A stretch of 12,525 bases of DNA, from contig DGBL01000118.1 in assembly GCA_002384315.1 (NCBI GenBank), positions 1 to 12,525 of the forward strand. Direction: 5' to 3'. Within the stretch, counting starts at the first letter, position 1, and each line of letters starts with the position of its first letter. The notes beneath the pieces are model-generated. The model was not told the DNA's origin, did no database searches, and saw nothing but the letters and a program-made list of their open reading frames with translations. The position numbers were made by a program, and so were the translations under genes. This stretch comes from Micrococcaceae bacterium UBA4005 (GTDB taxonomy: Bacteria; Actinomycetota; Actinomycetes; Actinomycetales; Micrococcaceae). Shown here one piece after another: positions 1-7,829 of the stretch.

Positions 1-694
1 CGTTACGGCTGTCGTTACGGTCGTCATCGCGGTCATTGCGTGAACGTCCGCGTTCGCGGCGTTCGTTGCCCTGTCCGCCGTTGCCCTGGTCGCTGTTCTG
101 CGCGTCCCGGCCCGAATCGTTCTGCTGCGTGGCGGGAGCGTTATCCCCACCCTGGGTGTCCGGGCGCTCCTCGCCGCGGCGTCCGCGCCGGTTTCGCTGT
201 CCGCGTCCGTCCCGCTCGCCGCGCTCGGGCGATCCGTCCGGAGCACTGGCCGCGGAAGTTTCCACCGTTGGCTGATTCACAACGGCGTTCCCGTTACTGC
301 CGGCTGTATCGCTGCCGGTTTCCGGGGCTGGCACAGAGACGACTCCGTCGCTGCCTGCGCGGCGGTTGCGATTGCGGGTACGGGGAGCACGCTCGACTGG
401 CTGCCCCTCGAGAGGCTCTGCCGGGCTGGCCGTGGGCGCGGGCTGCTCGGTTACGGACTGGGCGGCCTTGGCTGGGCGGTCCGCTACAGCGGATCCGCGC
501 TGATGGTCCGAAATGGCCGAGACCAGATCGCTTTTGCGCATCCTGGAGCCGCCGGTAATACCCAGCTGGCCCGCAAGAGCCTGGAGCTGGGCGAGCTTGA
601 GGCCCGCAAGGCCGCTGCTCTTTGAAGCTGTTGCGCCGTTGGATTCAGCGCTGGATTTGTCCACACCTGATAACAGGTCAGTGGTTACAGTCAC
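1..694 (-). CDS. rho: Transcription termination factor Rho, N-terminal part (cut by window edge)
   Basis: Rho is the hexameric RNA-dependent ATPase that ends transcription. Only 231 codons lie in the window: the N-terminal region, before the RNA-binding fold and the ATPase. Residues about 28-65 form the Rho_N helix bundle (GLAGLKLAQLQALAGQLGI, then GGSRMRKSDLVSAI). From about residue 68 the chain becomes a disordered, low-complexity insertion: first Pro/Ala/Glu-rich, then Arg/Gly/Asn/Asp-rich (RNRRGRRGEERP near 168-178, RNDRDDDRNDSRN at 219-231). Such insertions are known in actinobacterial Rho, for example Micrococcus luteus. The GTG start at 694 was chosen because a GGAAGGA ribosome site lies just upstream and MTVTTDLLSG resembles known starts. 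An in-frame GTG at 766 would add 24 residues and cannot be excluded. The gene lies downstream of thrB on the same strand but has its own 301-bp leader region. Identity is secure from the N-terminal motif and the position after thrB. Confidence 0.93.
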   Translation of the reverse strand, partial: MTVTTDLLSGVDKSSAESNGATASKSSGLAGLKLAQLQALAGQLGITGGSRMRKSDLVSAISDHQRGSAVADRPAKAAQSVTEQPAPTASPAEPLEGQPVERAPRTRNRNRRAGSDGVVSVPAPETGSDTAGSNGNAVVNQPTVETSAASAPDGSPERGERDGRGQRNRRGRRGEERPDTQGGDNAPATQQNDSGRDAQNSDQGNGGQGNERRERGRSRNDRDDDRNDSRN

Positions 695-995
695 GAAGGA
701 TCCTTCCCCCTCGTCGGGCGGCCGCCTGAAAGGCGTGCCGCGTTGGTTAGCCCCGTTACCGCTCACGATGGGCAAACGGGGTTCGACGTCACCGGAAGCT
801 CTCCGGCGTTGCCGACTTTACTGAAAGCCTTGGGATATCTGCGTGCGACTGGCCTCATAGCCCTGAAGCACAACAATTATTTGGGAGGCTACACCTGAGA
901 TTGTGCTACTGCTGAAATTTTTGCAGTGTCATGGCGGCCCATAGACAGGACGGCCGACTCAACAGAAGCACGCATCAGAACCATTCAAACGGTTC
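695..995 (-). other. Intergenic region thrB-rho: rho leader with three hairpins
   Basis: This stretch of 301 bases has no convincing protein gene. The half nearest rho holds three perfect inverted repeats, in the direction of transcription: 792-806 (5-bp stem, 5-nt loop), 751-781 (7-bp stem CCCCGTT/AACGGGG, 17-nt loop) and 723-735 (5-bp stem, 3-nt loop). A tiny ORF of nine codons plus stop (792 to 763, GTG start, peptide MTSNPVCPS) sits across the first two. Just after the thrB stop is a short GAACC/GGTTC repeat (978-995) without a T-run, so it is not a credible intrinsic terminator. I found no -35/-10 pair I would defend; TAAAGT near 815-820 is a weak -10 candidate. The layout suggests rho is at least partly transcribed on its own and may be controlled through its leader, as rho is autoregulated in other bacteria. 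The control mechanism here is inference. Confidence 0.45.
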
Positions 996-2000
996 CTACC
1001 TTTGGTGCACTTCCACCTTAGCACCCTCGCGGGCCACCTCGAGTCTGCAAACACGCCAGGAACCGTTGCCGCAACTATCCGCGGTCAGGCCTGCGAGCGC
1101 ATCCAGCGCCCGGCGGGCCTCCTGCTCGCCACCGACGAGCGTCATCAGGGTAGGTCCGGCGCCCGAGATGACCGAGGCAAAGCCAAGATCGCGCATCGCG
1201 TGCATGATTGCCGCGCTCGGGGCCATTGCCTGCGCACGGTGTTCCTGGTGCAGGAAATCGCGGGTAGCTGGTAGGAGCAGGCCCGGGTCGCTGGTCAGTG
1301 CATGGAGCAGCAGCGCCGCGCGTCCGGAGTTCGCAGCAGCGTCACGGTGCGCCACGACCGCTGGCAAGAGCGACCGCGCAGTCGCCGTCGACAGTTCGCC
1401 CGCAGGGATGGCCGCGATCGGAATAATGTCGGGGTGAACCTTCACCCGCACGCTCCGGTAGGTTCCGCCGGTGTCCCAGGATATGGCGAGGGAACCGAGC
1501 AGCGCCGGGGCGACATTATCGGGATGGCCCTCCAGTTCGGAGCACCATTGGAGCAGCCCGGGCAGGTCGAGCTGATCTGCGGACGGGACCAGCGCATTAG
1601 CGGCCAACACGCCGGACACAATGGCCGCCGCCGATGAACCCAGGCCACGCCCGTGAGGAATCACATTGACGGTGTCCAGTTCCAGTCCGGGGCTCGCCCA
1701 GCCCAGTTTTTCCAGCGTCTCAAGCACGGACCGCGCGACCAGGTGGGTATGGTCATCTGGCAGCGCCTCAACTCCCTCCCCGGAGGCGTTCACCACAGTT
1801 GAGCCGGTGTCCGCCGTCCGGACCAGAATCGAGTCGTAGAGCCCGAGAGCCAGTCCCATGCTGTCGAATCCTGGACCGAGGTTCGCGCTCGTGGCGGGCA
1901 CGCGCACGTTCACCTCGAGCCCGGCGCCAAGCAGCGGCAAGACGTTGGGTGCGGTGCCCTTCCCAGCGAATCCTTCCTCCAACACCGGATGCTCAGGCAT
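996..2000 (-). CDS. thrB: Homoserine kinase
   Basis: Phosphorylates L-homoserine with ATP to O-phospho-L-homoserine, the substrate of threonine synthase; cytosolic. The 334-residue product is a GHMP-family kinase with all three family motifs: [12 protein letters not shown] at 35-46, the ATP-binding loop [12 protein letters not shown] at about 115-126 and the C-terminal SGAGPT at 279-284. EGHPDN at 157-162 is also typical. The length fits actinobacterial ThrB. The ATG at 2000 was chosen because it overlaps the thrC stop by 8 bp, in the usual manner of coupled translation. The frame stays open further upstream inside thrC, but those residues do not look like ThrB. The first 28 residues before the conserved core are a variable leader seen in related genera. 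No good Shine-Dalgarno precedes the ATG, so it probably depends on ribosomes finishing thrC. It is the last gene of the argS-to-thrB run and ends with TAG. Confidence 0.95.
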   Translation of the reverse strand: MPEHPVLEEGFAGKGTAPNVLPLLGAGLEVNVRVPATSANLGPGFDSMGLALGLYDSILVRTADTGSTVVNASGEGVEALPDDHTHLVARSVLETLEKLGWASPGLELDTVNVIPHGRGLGSSAAAIVSGVLAANALVPSADQLDLPGLLQWCSELEGHPDNVAPALLGSLAISWDTGGTYRSVRVKVHPDIIPIAAIPAGELSTATARSLLPAVVAHRDAAANSGRAALLLHALTSDPGLLLPATRDFLHQEHRAQAMAPSAAIMHAMRDLGFASVISGAGPTLMTLVGGEQEARRALDALAGLTADSCGNGSWRVCRLEVAREGAKVEVHQR

Positions 2001-3123
2001 GCGCCGCAGCGGAGGATTCGCTGCCTTCCAGGCCCAGTGCGGCGGCGACGCTGACGACGTCGAACTCCACCTTGGTGGGCTCGACATCGGATCCGTCCGC
2101 GGTACGCAACGCCCACTGGGGATCCTTGAGCCCGTGCCCGGTGACCGTTATGACTATGGTCTTACCCGCAGGCACCTGACCCTGCGCATGCTTCTTGAGC
2201 AAACCGGCGACGCCCGCCGCGGACGCTGGCTCCACAAATACACCTTCACGCGCGGACAGCCAACGGTGCGCCTCGAGGATTTCCTCATCGGTCACAGCTT
2301 CGATCAGTCCGCCTGATTCGTCGCGCGCGGCGATTGCCAGATCCCAGGACGCGGGGTTGCCGATACGGATCGCGGTGGCGATCGTGTCCGGCTCAGTCAC
2401 CGGGTGCCCTTTGACCAGTGGTGAAGCGCCTTCGGCCTGGAATCCCCACATGATCGGTCGACGGGTGGACACCGCCGGAATCTCACCTGCGGTTTCCGAG
2501 GAGTAGGGCGCGGCATATTCCGTGTAGCCCTTCCAATAGGCGCTGATGTTTCCCGCGTTGCCCACCGGCAGGAGGTGGTAGTCAGGGGCGTCGCCGAGCG
2601 AATCGACGACCTCGAACGCAGCTGTTTTCTGCCCTTCGAGGCGGGCGGGGTTCACTGAATTGACCAGGAAGACCGGGTAGGCCTCGGCTAATTTCCTGGC
2701 GACATCGAGGCAGTTGTCAAAATTGCCGTTCACCTGCAGTAACTGCGCACCGTGCGCGATCGCCTGGCTCAGCTTTCCCATCGAGATCTTGCCGTCCGGA
2801 ACCAAAACCGCGCAGGTGATTCCCGCTTGGGTGGCGTACGCTGCCGCGGATGCGGACGTATTTCCGGTCGACGCGCAGACCACTGCTTTCGCTCCGGCCG
2901 CGACGGCCGCGGTCATCGCCATGGTCATCCCCCGGTCCTTGAACGAACCGGTGGGGTTCATGCCCTCCACCTTCAGGTATACGGAGCACCCGGTGAGTTC
3001 GGAGAGCGCCTTCGCCGGGACGAGCGGCGTTCCGCCCTCGCCCAGGGTGATGACCTCGGTGCTTTCGGAAACCGGTAGGCGTTCGGCGTATTCACGGATG
3101 ACGCCCTGCCACTGATGGGCCAC
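1993..3123 (-). CDS. thrC: Threonine synthase
   Basis: Converts O-phosphohomoserine to L-threonine with pyridoxal phosphate (PLP); cytosolic. The product has 376 residues and is a fold-type II PLP enzyme. [11 protein letters not shown] carries the PLP lysine K62. STGNTSAS at 85-92 is the substrate/phosphate loop. The PLP-phosphate glycine loop GNAGN is at 188-192. TGHGLKD at 328-334 is the conserved C-terminal stretch. The length of about 350-380 residues without the long N-terminal domain places it with the short actinobacterial/Bacillus type rather than the E. coli type. The start is GTG at 3123, directly against the TAA of hom (no gap), with a strong GAGGGAG ribosome site (3129-3135) inside the end of hom. 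The product of thrB, encoded by the overlapping next gene, is its substrate. The last 30 residues, rich in Ala, Glu and Ser, are probably a flexible tail. Confidence 0.96.
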   Translation of the reverse strand: MAHQWQGVIREYAERLPVSESTEVITLGEGGTPLVPAKALSELTGCSVYLKVEGMNPTGSFKDRGMTMAMTAAVAAGAKAVVCASTGNTSASAAAYATQAGITCAVLVPDGKISMGKLSQAIAHGAQLLQVNGNFDNCLDVARKLAEAYPVFLVNSVNPARLEGQKTAAFEVVDSLGDAPDYHLLPVGNAGNISAYWKGYTEYAAPYSSETAGEIPAVSTRRPIMWGFQAEGASPLVKGHPVTEPDTIATAIRIGNPASWDLAIAARDESGGLIEAVTDEEILEAHRWLSAREGVFVEPASAAGVAGLLKKHAQGQVPAGKTIVITVTGHGLKDPQWALRTADGSDVEPTKVEFDVVSVAAALGLEGSESSAAAHA

Positions 3124-4452
3124 TTAGACTCCCTCTACTCGAAGAACGGACGTCACCGAATGGATGACGTCAAGGTCGGCGACCTGTTTGACTGTCGCGT
3201 CGAGGGAAGCCTCGACGGCCCGGTGCGTGACGATGCGCAGGTCCGCGGTTGCCGACCCGTCGTCGGTCTGGTTGATCTGCTGGCTCATCGTCTCGATAGA
3301 TACGCCATTGTTGGAAAATATCTGCGCAATCCGCGCGAGCACTCCCGGCTGGTCCTTGACCTTCAATCCTATGCAGTAGCTCGTGCTCACGGTATCGATA
3401 CCCAGGGCCGGGACGTGGCCGGTGGTCGTCTCGGTGCGCCCGGGCCCACCCAGGACGAGGCGCCGGGCTGCGCTGACAACATCGCCGAGCACCGCCGAAG
3501 CGGTGGGCGTTCCCCCTGCCCCCTGCCCGTAGAACATCAGCTCCCCGGCGTTCTCCGCCTCAACGAAAACCGCGTTGAAGGCGCCGTGCACAGCCGCCAG
3601 CGGATGGGTGCGGGGAATGAGTGTCGGATGGACGCGCACGCTCACGCCGTCGTCGCCGGCCTGGTCCTGCAGCAGTTCGGCGATTGCCAGAAGTTTGATG
3701 ACGTATCCATCGGCTCGGGCGGCGGCGATGTCCTGCGCGGTAATCGAGGTGATTCCCTCGCAGTGCACATTTTCCAGTGCGAAGCGGGTGTGGAAGGAGA
3801 GGGAGGCGAGGATCGCTGCTTTGGACGCGGCGTCATGACCCTCGATGTCGGCGGTGGGGTCTGCTTCGGCGTAGCCGAGATCCTGGGCTGCTGCGAGCGC
3901 GTCCGCGAACTGGGCGCCGGTCGAGTCCATCTGGTCGAGGATGTAGTTCGTGGTGCCGTTGACAATTCCCAGCACGCGCGTAATGCGGTCCCCCGCCAGG
4001 CTGTCCCGGATCGGGCGCAGGATCGGAATCGCCCCGGCCACCGCGGCCTCGTAGCACAGCTCGACGCCGGCAGCGTCCGCTTTCTCGTACAAGGCTGGTC
4101 CGTCCTGGGCGAGCAACGCCTTGTTACCGGTGACGACGGTGGCTCCGTGTCCGATCGCACGCAGGATCAGCGTGCGGGCCGGCTCGAATCCGCCCATCAG
4201 TTCGATGACAATATCCGCGTCTTCGACCAGCGCCTGCGCATCAAGAGTGAAAAGCTCCCGCGGAAGGTCCACATCCCGCGGGGCATCCAGGGTCCGCACC
4301 GCGATTCCGGTCAGTTCAAGCCGGGCGCCAACCCGTGCCTGCAGGGACTGGGCGTCTTCGAGCAGTATCCGCGCTACCTGCGAGCCCACGTTGCCGCAGC
4401 CCAGCAGGGCCACGCGTAGGGCAGGGACAGCAGGGGTTGCAAAGGTGTTCAT
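3124..4452 (-). CDS. hom: Homoserine dehydrogenase
   Basis: Reduces aspartate 4-semialdehyde to homoserine with NAD(P)H, the entry to threonine and methionine. The product has 442 residues. A Rossmann GCGNVG is at 18-23. TGNKALLA at 108-115 contains a conserved active-site lysine. The family signature runs over about 189-211 (EADPTADIEGHDAASK), with the catalytic Asp/Lys pair. An ACT regulatory domain at about 358-435 starts with IGLKVKDQPGVLARIA. ACT domains in this family give feedback inhibition by threonine, as established for the Corynebacterium enzyme; inhibition here is inferred. The ATG at 4452 was chosen over an in-frame TTG at 4500 because it lies just before the conserved core and has AGGAG upstream, though at a wide 13-nt spacing. 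The TTG version would add 16 residues and overlap the lysA stop. There is no fused aspartokinase domain. Confidence 0.95.
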   Translation of the reverse strand: MNTFATPAVPALRVALLGCGNVGSQVARILLEDAQSLQARVGARLELTGIAVRTLDAPRDVDLPRELFTLDAQALVEDADIVIELMGGFEPARTLILRAIGHGATVVTGNKALLAQDGPALYEKADAAGVELCYEAAVAGAIPILRPIRDSLAGDRITRVLGIVNGTTNYILDQMDSTGAQFADALAAAQDLGYAEADPTADIEGHDAASKAAILASLSFHTRFALENVHCEGITSITAQDIAAARADGYVIKLLAIAELLQDQAGDDGVSVRVHPTLIPRTHPLAAVHGAFNAVFVEAENAGELMFYGQGAGGTPTASAVLGDVVSAARRLVLGGPGRTETTTGHVPALGIDTVSTSYCIGLKVKDQPGVLARIAQIFSNNGVSIETMSQQINQTDDGSATADLRIVTHRAVEASLDATVKQVADLDVIHSVTSVLRVEGV

Positions 4453-4496
4453 ACGTAGGCTCAGGCTCCTGGTATCAGTGTGCTTGTCGTGTGCAT

Positions 4497-6023
4497 TCAA
4501 TCACCGGCGCGCGGGACGTCACGTGCCAGCAGGTCCTCTTCCGACTCACCCCGAACGATCAGGCGGGCATGCCCGTCCGAGACGGCGACGACGGGAGGAC
4601 GGGCGATGTAGTTGTAGTTGCTCGAGAGCACCCAACAGTATGCTCCAGTGGCTGGCACAGCGAGCAGGTCCCCGCCCTGGGTGTCCCCGGGAAGAAAGAC
4701 GTCCCTGACCACAATGTCACCGCTTTCGCAGTGCTTGCCAACCACGCGACTCAATACCGGCTCCGCCGCGGAGCTCCGGGACGCGAGAACAGCCGAATAA
4801 TCCGCGTCATAGAGCACCGGACGAGCATTGTCGCTCATTCCTCCGTCCACCGACACATAGCGGCGCGGGTACGTAACGGAAGCTTCGCCGTCGGCTGTGT
4901 CCATGTCCACGTTGACCGTTTTCACCACGCCAGCCGTGTACAGGGTAAAGGTGGTCGGTCCGACGATGGCCCGGCCCGGCTCGATGGAAATGCGCGGGAC
5001 CGTGAGCTTGAGCTCCGCGCAGGCCGAGCCGACGACGGCGGCCATCGCCGCGGCTATCTCGGCTGCCGGGCGTGGCTCGTCCGCCTCGGTATAGGCGATA
5101 CCGTAGCCGCCGCCGAGATCGAGCTCGGGAAGTTCGATGCCGTGCCGGTCCCGCATCCTGGCAAGGAATTCCAGCAGTCGGCGCGCTGCGAGAGCGAATC
5201 CGTCGGGCTCGAAAATTTGCGAACCGATGTGGCAGTGGACGCCAAGCAAGTTAATGCCCTGGCGTTGCAGGGCGACGGCAACCGCCGCGTCGGCAGGCGC
5301 GATACTGGCGAGGGCGCCCGTGGCTGATCCGCCGTCGTCGGCGACTGAAGAGCCGTTCGAATCCCCGGCCAGGGCCGGGTTCGTGTTGCCTGCGAGCGAG
5401 AGCCCGAATTTCTGGTCCTCATGCGCTGTCGCAATGAAATCGTGGGTATTGGCGTGCACGCCCGGCGTGACGCGCAGCATCACGTTCGCCCGGACGCCGC
5501 GCTGCTCAGCCATTGCGGCGAGCAGCTCCAGTTCCTGGAGCGAATCGACGATGATCCGGCCCAACCCCAGGTCCAACGCCCGGGTAAGTTCAGCCACAGA
5601 TTTGTTATTCCCATGCAGGGCGAGGCGCTCGGCGGGCACACCAGCGCGCATTGCCACCGCGAGCTCGCCGCCGGAGCTCGTGTCGAGGTTCAGTCCCTCC
5701 TCGACCACCCAATGGGCCACCTCGGTACACAGGAAGGATTTTCCGGCGTAGTAGACGTCCACTCCCCCGCAGAGATCGGCGAACGCCGCATTGAAGGCAT
5801 CCCGGAACTCCGCAGCCCGCGCGCGGAAATCCGCTTCGGAGACGACGAACAACGGCGTGCCGAACTGCCGCGCCAGCTCCGCCACGTCCACGCCGTCGAC
5901 CTCTAGCACGCCGTCAACCCTCCGAACATTGCCGGCCCACAGCCGGGGCTGGAGCTGGTTGATGTCTTCGGGCAGGCTCAGCCAGTCCGGCGCCAGGGGC
6001 GACTTCACCGCGCCCGTGCTCAC
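4497..6023 (-). CDS. lysA: Diaminopimelate decarboxylase
   Basis: Decarboxylates meso-diaminopimelate to L-lysine, the last step of lysine synthesis; PLP-dependent and cytosolic. The product has 508 residues, longer than the common 420-470. An alanine-racemase-like barrel carries the PLP lysine in YYAGKSFLC (K95). HCHIGSQ is at 263-269, the glycine loop LGGGYG at 303-308 and EPGR at 348-351. The C-terminal beta domain has GKHCESGD (active-site Cys432) from the partner subunit's site. The extra length is mostly an N-terminal leader of about 45 residues and a low-complexity Asn/Gly/Ser/Ala stretch at about 211-240, between KFGLSL and the GVHCHIGSQ strand. The start is GTG at 6023, overlapping the argS TGA as GTGA, with GGAG five bases before it. 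An argS-lysA operon is established in Corynebacterium glutamicum, which supports co-transcription here. Confidence 0.96.
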   Translation of the reverse strand: MSTGAVKSPLAPDWLSLPEDINQLQPRLWAGNVRRVDGVLEVDGVDVAELARQFGTPLFVVSEADFRARAAEFRDAFNAAFADLCGGVDVYYAGKSFLCTEVAHWVVEEGLNLDTSSGGELAVAMRAGVPAERLALHGNNKSVAELTRALDLGLGRIIVDSLQELELLAAMAEQRGVRANVMLRVTPGVHANTHDFIATAHEDQKFGLSLAGNTNPALAGDSNGSSVADDGGSATGALASIAPADAAVAVALQRQGINLLGVHCHIGSQIFEPDGFALAARRLLEFLARMRDRHGIELPELDLGGGYGIAYTEADEPRPAAEIAAAMAAVVGSACAELKLTVPRISIEPGRAIVGPTTFTLYTAGVVKTVNVDMDTADGEASVTYPRRYVSVDGGMSDNARPVLYDADYSAVLASRSSAAEPVLSRVVGKHCESGDIVVRDVFLPGDTQGGDLLAVPATGAYCWVLSSNYNYIARPPVVAVSDGHARLIVRGESEEDLLARDVPRAGD

Positions 6024-7660
6024 ATCCGCTCCGGCGCAGATACACCCAGCAAGTCCAGGCCATTGGCGAGCACCTGGGTGGTGGCGTCGTTGAGCCAGAG
6101 TCGGGTCCGGTTAATATCCGTCACGGCTTCGTCCCCCGTCGGGGTCACCCGGCAGGCGTCATACCAGCTGTGGTAAGCCCCGGCAATGACTTCGAGGTGC
6201 CGCGCCACCCGATGAGGTTCCCGGAACTTCGCGGCCTGGGCTACGACGGACGGGTACGACCCCAGATGGGCCAGCAGCTCGCCGTCGGCTGGCTGGTCCA
6301 GCCCCGCTGCCACAAAGGCCGAGCGGTCGACGCCGGCAGCCTGGGCGTTGCGCGCCACGGCACAGGTGCGGGCGTGGGCGTACTGGACGTAGAAGACAGG
6401 GTTCTCGTTGGTGTTCTTGCGCAGCAGTTCCGGCTCAATCGACATCGCCGAGTCCGCTGGCGAGCGCCCGAGCGAATAGCGCAGTGCGTCCGCGCCGAGC
6501 CAGTCCAGCAGATCCCGCAGTTCAATAATGTTGCCGGCCCGTTTCGATAACCGCGCACCGTTGACGGAGACCATCTGGCCGATCAGCACCTCGATATTGG
6601 CCTCCATATCGTCACCGGCACAGGCGGCGATGGCCTTGAGTCGACCGATATAGCCGTGGTGGTCGGCTCCCAGCAGGTAGATTTTCTCCGTGAATCCGCG
6701 GTCTTTTTTGGCGAGGTAGTACGCGGCGTCCGAGGCAAAATATGTGGGTTCACCGTTGGCACGGATGAGGACGCGGTCCTTGTCGTCGCCGAAGTCGGTG
6801 GTGCGCAGCCACACTGCGCCGTCCTCGTCGTACACATGGCCCTGGACGCGCAGCCGCTCAACGGCCTGCTCCACCGCTCCGCTGGAGTGGAGCGCCGACT
6901 CAGAAAAAAAGACGTCGAAGTGCACGCCGAAGGAGGCAAGGGTTTCCTTGATGTCCGCCATCTGGGCCTCGTAGGCCAGCGCCCGGACAACCGGCAGGGC
7001 CTGATCGCCCGGAAGGCTTTCCAGTTCCGGCCGGAGCCTGACGGCGGCGCGCCCCAGCTCGGCGATGTACTCACCTGGGTACCCGCCCTCCGGGGTTGGG
7101 TTGCCCTTGATCGAAGCCAGCACAGAGGCCGCGAAGTTTTCCATCTGGGAGCCTGCGTCGTTGATGTAGTACTCAGCAGTCACGGCGGCGGAACTGGCGC
7201 GCAAAACCCGGGCCAGCGAATCCCCTAGCGCGGCCCACCGGGTGTGCGCCAGGTGCAGCGGTCCGGTGGGGTTCGCCGAGACAAATTCCAGGTTGATGGT
7301 TCGTCCGGCCAGGGTGTCATTCGTCCCGTAGGCGCGGCCGGCGTTCACGATACTGCGCGCGAGTTCCCCCGCGGCGCCAGCATCGAGGGTGATGTTGAGG
7401 AAGCCCGGACCGGCGATATCCACAGCGCTGACACCTGTGATCTTCCCCAGCCTGGCAGCGAGGATTTCCGCGAACTGGCGCGGGTTCATGCCCGCCTTCT
7501 TGCCCAGCTGCAGGGCAATGTTCGTAGCCCAGTCCCCGTGCTCGCGGTTCCGCGGCCGTTCCACGCGGACCTCGGCCGGTAATTCGACGGCGAAGTCGCC
7601 GGAGGCAACAGCGTCCTCCAAGCAGGCAGATACGGCGGAGGAGAGTTCTTCAGGAGTCAC
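6020..7660 (-). CDS. argS: Arginyl-tRNA synthetase
   Basis: Class I aminoacyl-tRNA synthetase that charges tRNA-Arg with arginine; cytosolic. The product has 546 residues, the normal length. The N-terminal Add1 domain (about 1-110, ending GPGFLNI) recognises the tRNA D-loop. The HIGH motif appears as HLAH at 136-139 in NPTGPLHLAHTR. GADHHGYIGR is at 331-340. The KMSKS loop appears as RLSKR at 370-374. The C-terminal helical DALR/anticodon-binding domain includes DALRYSLGRS and ENPVFYVQYAHAR. Both catalytic-motif variants are usual for ArgS. The GTG at 7660 is the first start in frame. It has no Shine-Dalgarno, but TATGCT lies six bases before it, as expected for a leaderless mRNA. It is the first gene of the minus-strand operon and overlaps lysA by 4 bp. 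A tRNA-Arg gene lies 3.2 kb away on the opposite strand. Confidence 0.97.
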   Translation of the reverse strand: MTPEELSSAVSACLEDAVASGDFAVELPAEVRVERPRNREHGDWATNIALQLGKKAGMNPRQFAEILAARLGKITGVSAVDIAGPGFLNITLDAGAAGELARSIVNAGRAYGTNDTLAGRTINLEFVSANPTGPLHLAHTRWAALGDSLARVLRASSAAVTAEYYINDAGSQMENFAASVLASIKGNPTPEGGYPGEYIAELGRAAVRLRPELESLPGDQALPVVRALAYEAQMADIKETLASFGVHFDVFFSESALHSSGAVEQAVERLRVQGHVYDEDGAVWLRTTDFGDDKDRVLIRANGEPTYFASDAAYYLAKKDRGFTEKIYLLGADHHGYIGRLKAIAACAGDDMEANIEVLIGQMVSVNGARLSKRAGNIIELRDLLDWLGADALRYSLGRSPADSAMSIEPELLRKNTNENPVFYVQYAHARTCAVARNAQAAGVDRSAFVAAGLDQPADGELLAHLGSYPSVVAQAAKFREPHRVARHLEVIAGAYHSWYDACRVTPTGDEAVTDINRTRLWLNDATTQVLANGLDLLGVSAPERM

Positions 7661-7666
7661 CCGTCA

Positions 7667-7672
7667 AGCATA
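7667..7672 (-). promoter_or_regulatory. Putative -10 element of the argS operon (leaderless start)
   Basis: TATGCT matches the TANNNT pattern of actinobacterial housekeeping promoters. Its last base is seven positions upstream of the first base of the argS GTG, so the predicted transcription start is the GTG itself. There is no purine-rich ribosome site in the intervening CGTCAA-complement. A convincing TTGACA-like -35 at 17-18 bp is missing, which is common in actinobacteria. The call rests on the hexamer, the spacing and the lack of any other start signal. Confidence 0.5.
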
Positions 7673-7829
7673 ACGGCGAGGCTGGGTGCTCCTGTTGTCC
7701 GCGCCGAACGGGCAAAGGGAGACCCGCGCCACATCCAAACGGACAGGCGCAACGAATGAACAGCAGCTAGGTTGTATCCCAAGGTTCCTATCCGGGCACG
7801 AACGGCCACCGATTTCAAGGAGAATCCCC

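Noticed and set aside
867..907. 7-bp inverted repeat AGCACAA/TTGTGCT with 27-nt loop in the thrB-rho gap
   Set aside because: Short stem and long loop, expected by chance in a 300-bp stretch; no T-run and no clear relation to a promoter.
978..998. GAACC/GGTTC hairpin right after thrB as a terminator
   Set aside because: Only five pairs, and no T-run follows in the direction of transcription.
2001..2087. 29-residue N-terminal extension of thrB
   Set aside because: The extra residues are the out-of-frame reading of the thrC end; the ATG at 2000 gives the normal length and coupling.
3115..4419. Long plus-strand open frame (434 codons) opposite hom
   Set aside because: Hom in the opposite direction has full family motifs. 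The antisense frame shows no recognisable domain, and long antisense frames are expected in GC-rich genes.
4335..5327. Plus-strand open frame (330 codons) opposite hom/lysA
   Set aside because: It spans the junction of two real genes on the other strand and has no domain-like pattern; a GC artefact.
7686..7829. N-terminal extension of the FMN-binding lipoprotein containing SRR
   Set aside because: It would run through the argS promoter, has no ribosome site, and would place the twin-arginine far from the hydrophobic helix. The GTG at 7830 has a good AAGGAG.
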